DNA from: Streptomyces misionensis
Lineage (GTDB): Bacteria; Actinomycetota; Actinomycetes; Streptomycetales; Streptomycetaceae
Length of the DNA stretch: 64,000 bases
Assembly: GCF_900104815.1 (NCBI RefSeq)
Contig: NZ_FNTD01000004.1
Span: forward strand, 5,534,501-5,598,500
Direction of reading: 5' to 3'
This document shows, piece after piece, positions 19,498 to 27,992 of this stretch (its first letter is position 1; each line of letters opens with the position of its first letter). The notes beneath the pieces were generated by a model that worked only from the letters and a program-made list of their open reading frames with translations, searched no databases and was not told the DNA's origin. Position numbers and translations under genes: made by a program.

Positions 19498-19608
19498 TGA
19501 GCAGTGTTCGATCCATCACCTTCGAGGCTGCCACCGAGCCCTTCTCTTTCACGGTCCATGCGTTTAGAGTGCTGCTCTAAACCGCTGCCGAGAAGGAGGC
19601 GCCGCGCC

Positions 19609-20313
19609 GTGCGACTGACCCCCACGGAACGTGACCGGCTGCTGCTGTTCGGGGCCGCCGAACTGGCCCGGGCCCGCCGCGCCCGCGGGCTGCGGCTGAA
19701 CGTGCCGGAGGCGACCGCGCTGATCGCGGACACGGTCTGCGAGGCCGCCCGCGACGGCAGGCGGCTCGCGGAGGCCATCGAGGCGGCCCGCGCCGTGCTC
19801 GGCCCCGAGGACGTGCTGCCGGGCGTCGCCGACGTGGTCACCGAGGTGATGGTCGAGGCCGTCTTCGACGACGGCTCCCGGCTCGCGGTGGTCTGCGACC
19901 CCATCGGCGGCGGCCTGGGCGACGACGCCCCCGGCGCGCTGCTGCCCGGGCCCGCGCACGCCGACCCGGAGCCGGTCGTCCGGCTCACCGTCACCAACAC
20001 CGCGACCGTGCCGGTCTCGGTCACCTCCCACTTCCACTTCTTCGAGGCCAACCCGCGCCTCGACTTCGACCGCGCCGCCGCCTACGGCATGCGGCTCGCC
20101 GTGCCCGCCGGATCGTCCGTGCGCTTCGGCCCGGGCGAGAGCGAGGAGGTCGGCCTGGTGCCGATCGGCGGAGAGCGGATCGCGATCGGCTTCGCCGGGC
20201 TGGTGGACGGGCCGCTGGACGCGCCGGGCGCCCGGCAGGAGGCGCTGCGCCGGGCCGCCGCCTGCGGATATCTGGGCGCCCGCAGCGCGGAAGAGGAAGG
20301 ACAGGACCGATGA
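19609..20313 (+). CDS. ureA: urease gamma-beta fusion subunit
   Basis: 234 residues. Residues 1-100 form the UreA (gamma) domain (LTPTERDRLLLFGAAELARA, VPEATALIADTVCEAARDGR); residues about 130-225 form the UreB (beta) domain (VTNTATVPVSVTSHFHFFEA, LDFDRAAAYGMRLAVPAGSS, PGESEEVGLVPIGG). Gamma-beta fusions are common in actinobacteria. GTG at 19609, nine bases after AAGGAGG (19593-19599). Overlaps ureC by four bases (ATGA), so translation is coupled. No ureD/E/F/G accessory genes are nearby. I call it ureA for the fused gene (ureAB). Confidence 0.92.
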   Translation: MRLTPTERDRLLLFGAAELARARRARGLRLNVPEATALIADTVCEAARDGRRLAEAIEAARAVLGPEDVLPGVADVVTEVMVEAVFDDGSRLAVVCDPIGGGLGDDAPGALLPGPAHADPEPVVRLTVTNTATVPVSVTSHFHFFEANPRLDFDRAAAYGMRLAVPAGSSVRFGPGESEEVGLVPIGGERIAIGFAGLVDGPLDAPGARQEALRRAAACGYLGARSAEEEGQDR

Positions 20314-22034
20314 GCCGCTCCAAGGGACGCGAGGTCAGCCGGGCGATCCACGTCGACCCGCGGGCGTACGCCGCCACCCACGGCCCGCGCGCCGGGGACC
20401 GCATCCGGCTCGGCGACTCCGGCCTGACCGTCCGGGTGGAGTCCGACGCCCAGCACTACGGCGACGAGTTCCTGGCCGGCTTCGGCAAGACGGCCCGCGA
20501 CGGACTGCATCTGAAGGCCGCCGCCGTGCGCGAGACCTGCGACGTCGTGATCAGCAACGTCGTCGTGATCGACGCGGTGCAGGGCATCCGCAAGGTGTCC
20601 ATCGGCATCCGGGAAGGCCGGATCAGCGCGATCGGACGGGCGGGCAACCCGGACACGCTCGACGGCGTGGACGTCGTCGTCGGCACCGGCACGTCCATCG
20701 TCTCCGGCGAGGGGCTGATCGCCACCGCGGGCGCGGTCGACACCCATGTCCACCTGCTGTCACCGCGCATCATGGAGGCCTCGCTCGCCTCCGGCGTGAC
20801 CACGATCATCGGGCAGGAGTTCGGCCCGGTGTGGGGCGTCGGCGTCAACTCCCCCTGGGCGCTGCGCCACGCCTTCAACGCCTTCGACGCCTGGCCGGTC
20901 AACATCGGGTTCCTGGGCCGGGGTTCGTCCTCCCACGAGGCACCGCTCGTCGAGGCGCTGGCCGAGGGCGGCGCCTGCGGGTTCAAGGTGCACGAGGACA
21001 TGGGCGCCCACACCCGCGCGCTGGACACCGCGCTGCGGGTCGCCGAGGAGCACGACGTGCAGGTGGCCCTGCACAGCGACGGGCTGAACGAATGCCTCTC
21101 GGTCGAGGACACCCTGAAGGTGCTGGAGGGCCGCACCATCCACGCCTTCCACATCGAGGGCTGCGGCGGCGGGCACGTCCCCAACGTGCTCAAGATGGCC
21201 GGGGTGCCGAACGTCATCGGCTCCTCCACCAACCCCACCCTGCCCTTCGGCCGGGACGCGGTCGCCGAGCACTACGGCATGATCGTCTCCGTCCACGACC
21301 TCAAGCCCGACCTGCCCGGCGACGCGGCCATGGCCCGCGACCGCATCCGGGCGAGCACCATGGGCGCCGAGGACGTGCTGCACGACCTGGGCGCGATCGG
21401 CATCACCTCCTCCGACGCGCAGGGCATGGGCCGCGCGGGCGAGACGGTACGGCGCACCTTCGCCATGGCCGGCAAGATGAAGGCCGAACTGGGCCCGCTG
21501 GAGGGCGACGGCGAGGGCGACGACAACGCCCGCGTGCTGCGCTACATGGCCAAGCTGACCGTCAACCCGGCCATCGCGCACGGCCTGTCGCACGAGGTCG
21601 GCTCCATCGAGGTGGGCAAGCTCGCCGACATCGTGCTGTGGCGGCCCGAGTACTTCGGCGCCAAGCCGCAGCTCGTCCTCAAGTCCGGCTTCCCCGCCTA
21701 CGGTGTCGTCGGCGACCCCAACGCGGCCACCGACACCTGCGAACCCCTCGTCCTCGGCCCGCAGTTCGGGGCCTACGGGGCCACCGCGGCCGACCTCTCC
21801 GTGGCGTTCGTCGCCCGCGCGGCCGTGGACCAGGGCAACGACACGATGCCCACCCGGCGCCGCCGGGTCGCGGTCCGCGGCACGCGCGGCATCGGCCCCG
21901 CCGACCTGCGGCTCAACGCCCGTACCGGAGCGGTCGACGTCGACCAGCGCACCGGCCTGGTCACCCTCGACGGCGACCCGCTGCGCTCGGCGCCCGCCGA
22001 CTCCGTCTCCCTCAACCGCCTGTACTTCCTCTGA
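20310..22034 (+). CDS. ureC: divergent urease alpha subunit (urease-like nickel amidohydrolase)
   Basis: 574 residues, usual UreC length. Nickel ligands conserved: His146 and His148 (DTHVH), bridging Lys226 (GFKVHEDMG), His255 (ALHSDGLNE), His281 (FHIEGCGGGH), Asp369 (SSDAQ). Two active-site features differ from canonical enzymes such as Klebsiella UreC. The flap segment is IVSVHDLKPD where canonical enzymes have MVCHHLDPD, so the catalytic-flap Cys is Val328 while His329 remains. The glycine motif GGGTGPAxGT after ASGVTT reads GQEFGPVWGV. Such changes suggest a different substrate or slow urea turnover. Downstream, 21 bases away, is agmatine deiminase. Confidence 0.88.
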   Translation: MSRSKGREVSRAIHVDPRAYAATHGPRAGDRIRLGDSGLTVRVESDAQHYGDEFLAGFGKTARDGLHLKAAAVRETCDVVISNVVVIDAVQGIRKVSIGIREGRISAIGRAGNPDTLDGVDVVVGTGTSIVSGEGLIATAGAVDTHVHLLSPRIMEASLASGVTTIIGQEFGPVWGVGVNSPWALRHAFNAFDAWPVNIGFLGRGSSSHEAPLVEALAEGGACGFKVHEDMGAHTRALDTALRVAEEHDVQVALHSDGLNECLSVEDTLKVLEGRTIHAFHIEGCGGGHVPNVLKMAGVPNVIGSSTNPTLPFGRDAVAEHYGMIVSVHDLKPDLPGDAAMARDRIRASTMGAEDVLHDLGAIGITSSDAQGMGRAGETVRRTFAMAGKMKAELGPLEGDGEGDDNARVLRYMAKLTVNPAIAHGLSHEVGSIEVGKLADIVLWRPEYFGAKPQLVLKSGFPAYGVVGDPNAATDTCEPLVLGPQFGAYGATAADLSVAFVARAAVDQGNDTMPTRRRRVAVRGTRGIGPADLRLNARTGAVDVDQRTGLVTLDGDPLRSAPADSVSLNRLYFL

Positions 22035-22055
22035 ACCCGGAACGGACCCGCACCG

Positions 22056-23105
22056 ATGAGCACCCCCGCCGCCGACGGCTTCCGCATGCCCGCCGAGTGG
22101 ACCCCGCACGAGCGCACCTGGATGGCGTGGCCGGGCCCCAACCCCACCTTCGACGACGGTGAGGAACTGGCCGCCGCCCGGCGCGCCTGGGCCTCGGTCG
22201 CCCGGGCGATCCGCCGCTTCGAGCCGGTCACCGTGGTCTGCGGCCCCGGCCGGTCGGCCGAGGCCCGGGAGCTGCTCGGCCCGGACGTGGACACCGTGGA
22301 GCGCGCGCTGGACGACGCCTGGATGCGCGACATCGGCCCCACGTTCCTCACCTCCGACCGGGGCGAACTGGCCGCCGTGGACTGGACGTTCAACGGCTGG
22401 GGCGCCCAGGAGTGGGCCCGCTGGGAGCACGACTCGAAGATCGGCGCCGAGGTCGCCGGCCTCGCGGGGGCGCGGACGTACGCCTCGCGGCTGGTCAACG
22501 AGGGCGGCGCGATCCATGTCGACGGCGAGGGCACCGTGCTGCTCACCGAGACCGTGCAGCTCGGCCCCGAGCGCAATCCGCACTGGACGAGGGAGCAGGT
22601 CGAGGCCGAGATCCACGCCCACCTCGGCACCCGCAAGGCCATCTGGCTGCCGCGCGGCCTGACCGCCGACTACCCCCCGCACGGCTACGGCACCCTGGGC
22701 CACGTCGACATCGTCGCCGCCTTCGCCCGCCCCGGCGTCGTCGTCGCCCACCACCAGCCGGACCCGGCGCACCCGGACCACGAGGTCACCAAGGAGGTCA
22801 TCGGCCTGCTCAGGTCCTCGACCGACGCGCACGGCCGCCCGCTGGAGGTCGTGGAGGTGCCCGCGCCGACCGTGCTGGAGGCCGACGGCCACTGGGCCGA
22901 CTACTCCTACATCAACCACTACCTCTGCAACGACGGCGTCGTGCTGTGCGCCTTCGACGACCCCCGCGACGAGACCGCCGCCGCGATCTTCCGCCGCCTC
23001 TTCCCCGAGCGGACCGTCACCCTGGTCGACGCCCGCCGCGTCTTCGCCGCAGGCGGCGGCATCCACTGCATCACCCAGCAGCAGCCGAAGCCCGCCCGGC
23101 CTTGA
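22056..23105 (+). CDS. aguA: agmatine deiminase
   Basis: Hydrolyses agmatine to N-carbamoylputrescine and ammonia (peptidyl-arginine-deiminase-like, guanidine-modifying fold). 349 residues. Catalytic residues recognisable: Asp in DDAWMRDIGPTF, Glu/Gly in NEGGAIHVDGEG, His in GTLGHVDIVAAF, nucleophile Cys338 in GGGIHCITQQQPK. Follows ureC by 21 bases, so probably one operon. The usual partner aguB (N-carbamoylputrescine amidohydrolase) is absent; see findings for the idea that the urease-like enzyme replaces it. Confidence 0.93.
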   Translation: MSTPAADGFRMPAEWTPHERTWMAWPGPNPTFDDGEELAAARRAWASVARAIRRFEPVTVVCGPGRSAEARELLGPDVDTVERALDDAWMRDIGPTFLTSDRGELAAVDWTFNGWGAQEWARWEHDSKIGAEVAGLAGARTYASRLVNEGGAIHVDGEGTVLLTETVQLGPERNPHWTREQVEAEIHAHLGTRKAIWLPRGLTADYPPHGYGTLGHVDIVAAFARPGVVVAHHQPDPAHPDHEVTKEVIGLLRSSTDAHGRPLEVVEVPAPTVLEADGHWADYSYINHYLCNDGVVLCAFDDPRDETAAAIFRRLFPERTVTLVDARRVFAAGGGIHCITQQQPKPARP

Positions 23106-23344
23106 CCTCGAGTCCGCTTGGTGCGCTGTTCATCGTGGGCGGCGCCGCCGGCGGCGGTCACCGCGGGGCCGTCCGCGCCCCGGGTCGGGTAGAACATACG
23201 GGTGAACTTCCTGGTCCCTGCGTGCCGCCGCCGTCGCCCCGAGTTGCCCGAGCGGCCGGCCGTCGCCGAACCGGACGGGCCGGGCACCCCGGGGCCGGCC
23301 GGCGAAAGCCCCTTCCTGCCCGACGCCGTACGGATGGTGCCCGC

Positions 23345-23953
23345 ATGAGCGAGAGTTCCGCCCCGCGCCGGCGCACCCCCGCCCCGCCCCGCGAGGACCT
23401 GCTCGCCGCGGCCATGCGCATGATCGCCGAGCACGGTCTGGAGAAGCTCACCATGGCGGGGCTCGGGCGCGAGGTCGGGATGAGCAGCGGCCATCTGCTC
23501 TACTACTTCCGGTCCAAGGACGAACTCCTCCTCCAGACACTGGAGTGGAGCGAGGGACGGCTCGGCGCCGAGCGGGCCCGGCTGCTCGCCCGGGCGGCGC
23601 CGGCGCGGGAGCGGCTGGAGGACTACGTCGACCTGTACGTGCCCGACGGCCACCGCGACCCGCACTGGACCCTCTGGCTGGAGGTCTGGAACCGGTCCCA
23701 GAACGCCGACGACGACGCCCGCGCCCGCCAGTGCGCGATCGAGGGGGCCTGGCACCGGGACCTCGTCGCGCTGATCGCCGAGGGGATCTCCCGCGGGGAG
23801 TTCCGGCCGGTCGACGCGGACCGCTTCGCCACCAGGACGCGCGCGCTGCTCGACGGGTTCTCCATCCACGTCGCCATCGGGCTGCGCGGCACCGACCGGG
23901 AGCAAGTGCTCGCCCACGTGAGGGAGTTCGTGGCGGACGGGCTTCTCGCGTAG
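23345..23953 (+). CDS. TetR-family regulator (BetI-like)
   Basis: 202 residues. HTH at about 15-60: LLAAAMRMIAEHGLEKLTMA, LGREVGMSSGHLLYYFRSKDELL. The C-terminal segment with WLEVWNRSQ resembles TetR proteins related to BetI/PuuR that respond to amines or their aldehydes. 239 bases after aguA and 38 bases before an MHS permease, same strand. It may regulate the permease and the ureAB-ureC-aguA genes. ATG at 23345 has no clear ribosome site, so the start is moderately certain. Confidence 0.82.
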   Translation: MSESSAPRRRTPAPPREDLLAAAMRMIAEHGLEKLTMAGLGREVGMSSGHLLYYFRSKDELLLQTLEWSEGRLGAERARLLARAAPARERLEDYVDLYVPDGHRDPHWTLWLEVWNRSQNADDDARARQCAIEGAWHRDLVALIAEGISRGEFRPVDADRFATRTRALLDGFSIHVAIGLRGTDREQVLAHVREFVADGLLA

Positions 23954-23991
23954 AGGAATCGTCCGCTCGGCCGCCGGGCAGGTAACGGCCC

Positions 23992-25320
23992 ATGGGACGA
24001 GAACACTGGAAGAAGATCTGGGTCGGTTCGGCGGGGAACATGGTCGAGTGGTTCGACTGGTTCGTGTACGCCAGCTTCGCCACCTACTTCGCCGGGGCGT
24101 TCTTCCCCAGCGGCAACCCCACCGCCCAGCTGATGAACACCGCCGGGATCTTCGCCGTCGGTTTCTTCATGCGGCCGGTCGGCGGCTGGCTGCTCGGGCG
24201 GGTCGGGGACCGCAGGGGCCGCAAGGCGGCGCTGACGCTCACCGTCACACTGATGTCGGCCTCCGCGGTGCTGATCGCCGTCGCGCCCACGTACGCCGTC
24301 GCCGGCTACGGCGGCGCCCTCGTACTGCTCGTCGCCCGGCTGCTCCAGGGCCTCTCGGTGGGCGGCGAGTACGCGGCCAGCGCCACCTACCTCACCGAGG
24401 CCACCGACCCGGCAAAACGCGGCTTCGCCTCCAGCTTCCAGTACGTGTCCATGACCGTCGGCCAGATCGTCGGCCTCGGCCTCCAGATCATCCTCCAGCG
24501 CACCATGTCCGACTCCGCCCTGCACAGCTACGGCTGGCGCATCCCCTTCGTCGTCGGCGCCCTCGGCGCGGCCGTCGTCTTCTACCTGCGCCGCACCATG
24601 CTGGAGAGCGAGATCTACGAGGAGGACGCCGCCCACGCCGGGCGGACCGAGGCCGCCGAGGAGCGCGGCACCCTGCGCGCCCTGTGGCGGCACCGGCGCG
24701 AGGCGTTCCTCGTCATGGCGCTCACCATGGGCGGCACGGTCGCGTACTACACGTACACCACCTATCTGACCAAGTACCTCTCCAACTCGGCGGGCCTGTC
24801 CAAGGACACCGCCACCCTCGTCTCCTTCACCGCGCTGATCGTCTTCGCCGCTCTCCAGCCGCTCGCCGGGGCCCTGTCCGACCGGATCGGCCGGCGGCCG
24901 CTGCTGATCACCTTCGCGATCGGCTCCACCGTCCTCACCGTGCCGATCATGACCCTGCTCAGGCACGCCGACGGCTACGGGCCCGCCCTCGGCCTCTCCC
25001 TGCTCGCCCTGGTCGTCGTCACCGGCTACACCTCGATCAACGCCTGTGTGAAGGCCGAGCTGTTCCCGACCGGTGTCCGCGCCTTGGGCGTCGCCCTGCC
25101 GTACGCCCTCGCCAACGCCCTCTTCGGCGGCACCGCCGAATACGTCGCCCTGTGGTTCAAGAACGCCGGGATCGAGTCCGGATTCTTCTGGTACGTGGCG
25201 GGCTGTGCCGCCGTGTCGCTGGTCGTGTACGTCGCCATGCGGGAGACGAAGGACCTGGACCTGGCCGGAACGCGAGGGACCAAGGGTGCGGGGGAGTCCA
25301 CTGTGACGACCGCATCCTGA
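23992..25320 (+). CDS. MFS permease of the metabolite:H+ symporter (MHS) family
   Basis: 442 residues, 12 predicted membrane segments. MHS hallmarks: N-terminal GNMVEWFDWFVYASFATYFA, motif GRVGDRRGRKAALTLTV, GLSVGGEYAASATYLTEATD, second DRIGRRPLL. Relatives import dicarboxylates, ketoglutarate, betaine/proline or citrate; the substrate here is unknown. Context with aguA and a BetI-like regulator makes an amine-derived or amino-acid-derived substrate possible. The C-terminal tail after residue 415 is polar and short. Confidence 0.87.
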   Translation: MGREHWKKIWVGSAGNMVEWFDWFVYASFATYFAGAFFPSGNPTAQLMNTAGIFAVGFFMRPVGGWLLGRVGDRRGRKAALTLTVTLMSASAVLIAVAPTYAVAGYGGALVLLVARLLQGLSVGGEYAASATYLTEATDPAKRGFASSFQYVSMTVGQIVGLGLQIILQRTMSDSALHSYGWRIPFVVGALGAAVVFYLRRTMLESEIYEEDAAHAGRTEAAEERGTLRALWRHRREAFLVMALTMGGTVAYYTYTTYLTKYLSNSAGLSKDTATLVSFTALIVFAALQPLAGALSDRIGRRPLLITFAIGSTVLTVPIMTLLRHADGYGPALGLSLLALVVVTGYTSINACVKAELFPTGVRALGVALPYALANALFGGTAEYVALWFKNAGIESGFFWYVAGCAAVSLVVYVAMRETKDLDLAGTRGTKGAGESTVTTAS

Positions 25321-25363
25321 GACGGACGGTGATCCGGGGGCGGTGCTGTGCCAGACTGCCCCC

Positions 25364-25414
25364 GTGCTTACGTCCGCCATGATTATGGGCAGCAGGCGCG
25401 CCGGTCCGCAGTGA
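25364..25414 (+). CDS. candidate leader peptide upstream of cimA
   Basis: GTG-started 16-codon ORF (MLTSAMIMGSRRAGPQ) that ends exactly 55 bases before the stem of a U-tract terminator, the same distance as in the ilvB leader. It uses CTT (Leu) and ATT (Ile), both rare in Streptomyces. CAGACT (25352-25357) ends six bases before the GTG, suggesting a leaderless transcript. The control codons are not in a row, so the assignment is tentative; the terminator could also simply end the permease transcript. Confidence 0.4.
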   Translation: MLTSAMIMGSRRAGPQ

Positions 25415-25469
25415 CCATCTCGTACGACCAGGTGCGGGTGGCCACCGTCGTCCTCGACCCGCGCGCAGA

Positions 25470-25495
25470 CCTCTCGCATCCGCGAGGGGTTTTTT
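25470..25495 (+). terminator. U-tract terminator / probable attenuator upstream of cimA
   Basis: CCTCTCGC (25470-25477) pairs with GCGAGGGG (25482-25489, one G-U) around an ATCC loop, followed by six T. It shares the string CGAGGGGTTTTTT with the ilvB attenuator. It lies 110 bases before the cimA start. Confidence 0.75.
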
Positions 25496-25605
25496 CGTTT
25501 TACGGCCCACCTTCAGCCGTGAACCGAGCGCGAGGGAGTATTGGGGGGACGGTGGAGCCGGTCATTCCGGTAAGACCGAAGATCCACAACAGGAGTCCTG
25601 AGACC

Positions 25606-27216
25606 ATGACCGAGACGGCAACCAGCGAGCTCGACGACTCGTTCCACGTCTTCGACACGACGCTGCGCGACGGAGCGCAGCGAGAGGGCATCAACCTCAC
25701 CGTCGCGGACAAGCTCGCCATCGCCCGGCACCTGGACGACTTCGGCGTCGGCTTCATCGAAGGCGGCTGGCCCGGTGCCAATCCCCGCGACACCGAGTTC
25801 TTCGCCCGTGCCAAGGACGAGATCGACTTCCGCCACGCCCAGCTGGTCGCCTTCGGCGCCACCCGCCGCGCCGGTGCCAAGGCCGCCGACGACCCCCAGG
25901 TCAGAGCGCTGCTGGAGTCGGGCGCCCCGGTGATCACCCTGGTCGCCAAGTCGCACGACCGGCATGTCGAGATGGCGCTGCGCACCACCCTGGACGAGAA
26001 CCTGGAGATGGTCCGCGACACCGTCTCCTACCTGCGCGAGCAGGGCCGCCGGGTGTTCGTGGACTGCGAGCACTTCTTCGACGGCTACCGGGCAAACCCC
26101 GAGTACGCCAAGGCCGTCGTGCGCGCGGCCTCGGAGGCCGGCGCCGATGTGGTGGTGCTGTGCGACACCAACGGCGGCATGCTGCCCGCCCAGGTGCACG
26201 CGGTCGTCGCCACCGTGCTCGCCGACACCGGCGCCCGGCTCGGCATCCACGCCCAGGACGACACCGGCTGCGCGGTCGCCAACACCCTGGCCGCGGTCGA
26301 CGGCGGCGCCACCCACGTGCAGTGCACCGCCAACGGCTACGGCGAGCGCGTCGGCAACGCCAACCTCTTCCCGGTGGTCGCCGCCCTGGAGCTGAAGTAC
26401 GGCAAGAAGGTGCTGCCGGAGGGCCGGCTGCGGGAGATGACCCGGATCTCGCACGCCATCGCCGAGGTCGTCAACCTCACGCCCTCCACCCACCAGCCGT
26501 ACGTGGGCGTCTCCGCCTTCGCGCACAAGGCCGGTCTGCACGCCTCCGCCATCAAGGTCGACCCGGACCTGTACCAGCACATCGACCCCGCGCTGGTCGG
26601 CAACACCATGCGGATGCTGGTCTCCGACATGGCCGGCCGCGCCTCCGTCGAGCTGAAGGGCAAGGAACTCGGCGTCGACCTCGGCGGCGACCGCGAACTG
26701 ATCGGGCGCGTGGTCGCCCGGGTCAAGGAGCACGAGCTCAAGGGCTACACGTACGAGGCCGCCGACGCCTCCTTCGAGCTGCTGCTGCGCGGCGAGGTCG
26801 AGGGCAGGGCGCTGAAGTACTTCGACGTCGAGTCCTGGCGGGCCATCGTCGAGGACCGCCCCGACGGCAGCCATGCCAACGAGGCCACGGTCAAGCTGTG
26901 GGCCAAGAGCGAGCGCATCGTGGCCACCGCCGAGGGCAACGGCCCGGTCAACGCCCTCGACCGGGCCCTGCGCGTCGCCCTGGAGAAGATCTACCCCGAG
27001 CTGGCCGGCCTCCAGCTGGTCGACTACCGCGTCCGCATCCTGGAGGGCCGGCACGGCACCTCCTCCACCACCCGCGTGCTCATCTCCACCTCGGACGGCA
27101 CCGGCGAGTGGTCCACGGTCGGCGTCGCGGACAACGTCATCGCGGCGTCCTGGCAGGCGCTGGAGGACGCGTACACGTACGGGCTGCTGCGGGCGGGCGT
27201 GGCACCGGCCGCGTAG
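25606..27216 (+). CDS. cimA: citramalate synthase
   Basis: Condenses pyruvate and acetyl-CoA to (R)-citramalate, a route to 2-ketobutyrate and isoleucine that bypasses threonine. 536 residues: TIM barrel with FDTTLRDGAQREGINLTVAD (metal and catalytic Arg/Asp), HAQDDTGCAVANTLAAVDGG, the HxH-type metal segment, then a C-terminal LeuA-type regulatory domain (about 400-530) that binds the feedback amino acid. Length and the GAQREG start fit CimA rather than LeuA, but older annotations call this type 2-isopropylmalate synthase. ATG at 25606, ten bases after AGGAG (25591-25595). Confidence 0.9.
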   Translation: MTETATSELDDSFHVFDTTLRDGAQREGINLTVADKLAIARHLDDFGVGFIEGGWPGANPRDTEFFARAKDEIDFRHAQLVAFGATRRAGAKAADDPQVRALLESGAPVITLVAKSHDRHVEMALRTTLDENLEMVRDTVSYLREQGRRVFVDCEHFFDGYRANPEYAKAVVRAASEAGADVVVLCDTNGGMLPAQVHAVVATVLADTGARLGIHAQDDTGCAVANTLAAVDGGATHVQCTANGYGERVGNANLFPVVAALELKYGKKVLPEGRLREMTRISHAIAEVVNLTPSTHQPYVGVSAFAHKAGLHASAIKVDPDLYQHIDPALVGNTMRMLVSDMAGRASVELKGKELGVDLGGDRELIGRVVARVKEHELKGYTYEAADASFELLLRGEVEGRALKYFDVESWRAIVEDRPDGSHANEATVKLWAKSERIVATAEGNGPVNALDRALRVALEKIYPELAGLQLVDYRVRILEGRHGTSSTTRVLISTSDGTGEWSTVGVADNVIAASWQALEDAYTYGLLRAGVAPAA

Positions 27217-27228
27217 CCGGTACGGCGG

Positions 27229-27825
27229 TCAGGGCGCCCGCCAGATGTTGTCGAAGGCGGCGTTCTCGATGCGCCGCCGCTCCCGCACGGCCGTCAGCTC
27301 CGTCACCGCGTCGCCGACGGCGGCCAGCACGGTGAGGACCGCGTCGTCGGCGTACTCCGTCTGCGGCCGGTCCTCGCCGATGCCCAGCGGGTCGGCGAGA
27401 CCCGCCAGCACGGGCTCGTGGGACCACCAGCGTTCGGCCGCGTGCCGCCGCGCGGGGGTGTCGGCCGGGGGCGTCTCGGCCGGGCGGGGCAGCCAGCGCC
27501 GCCGTCTGCCGGTGAGCTGCCCCTCGGTGTCCAGGAAGTCGTGGTAGGCCCCGGCCAGCCCGCGGCCCCGGCGCCACAGCCAGTCCTCGACCGTCTCGTA
27601 CGGTTCCTCGCGCACCAGCGCCGCCCCCGCCTCGTCCAGCATCCGGTCGCCGGTGGGCAGCGGCGGTCCCGGCACGATGCGCTCGCCGTCGAGGGTGACG
27701 GCCCGCGTTTCGAGCAGATCGATCAGCTCGGCCCCCGCGAGGGCCAGCGACAGGTCCCCCTGCTCGACGGGGCGCTCGCCGGGGACGTCGACACTGACGA
27801 GGAACAGATCCTGTGGTGTGGTCAT
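27229..27825 (-). CDS. GPP34-family (GOLPH3/Vps74-like) phosphoprotein
   Basis: 198 residues. N-terminal MTTPQDLFLVSVDVPGERPV then LSLALAGAELIDLLETRAVTLDGERIV is the GPP34 signature; the C-terminal helix bundle ends AFDNIWRAP. In eukaryotes the family binds PI4P and sorts Golgi glycosyltransferases; in Streptomyces it occurs in many copies with no defined role. Start at 27825 has GGAG six bases upstream (minus strand). Convergent with cimA, 12 bases from its stop. Confidence 0.83.
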   Translation of the reverse strand: MTTPQDLFLVSVDVPGERPVEQGDLSLALAGAELIDLLETRAVTLDGERIVPGPPLPTGDRMLDEAGAALVREEPYETVEDWLWRRGRGLAGAYHDFLDTEGQLTGRRRRWLPRPAETPPADTPARRHAAERWWSHEPVLAGLADPLGIGEDRPQTEYADDAVLTVLAAVGDAVTELTAVRERRRIENAAFDNIWRAP

Positions 27826-27992
27826 GAGGACTCCAGGTCGCCGGGGCGGCAGCGTACCGAGCACCCTCGCATGCCGCCCGGCACCGGCGGCGCGCCACAC
27901 GCCGAGGGCCGCCTCCTCTCCCCCGGCGAGTGGTGGTCCAGCCGGGGGACGCCGGTTTCCCCATGGTTCCCCGGTCGCCCCCCGGCCACGCG

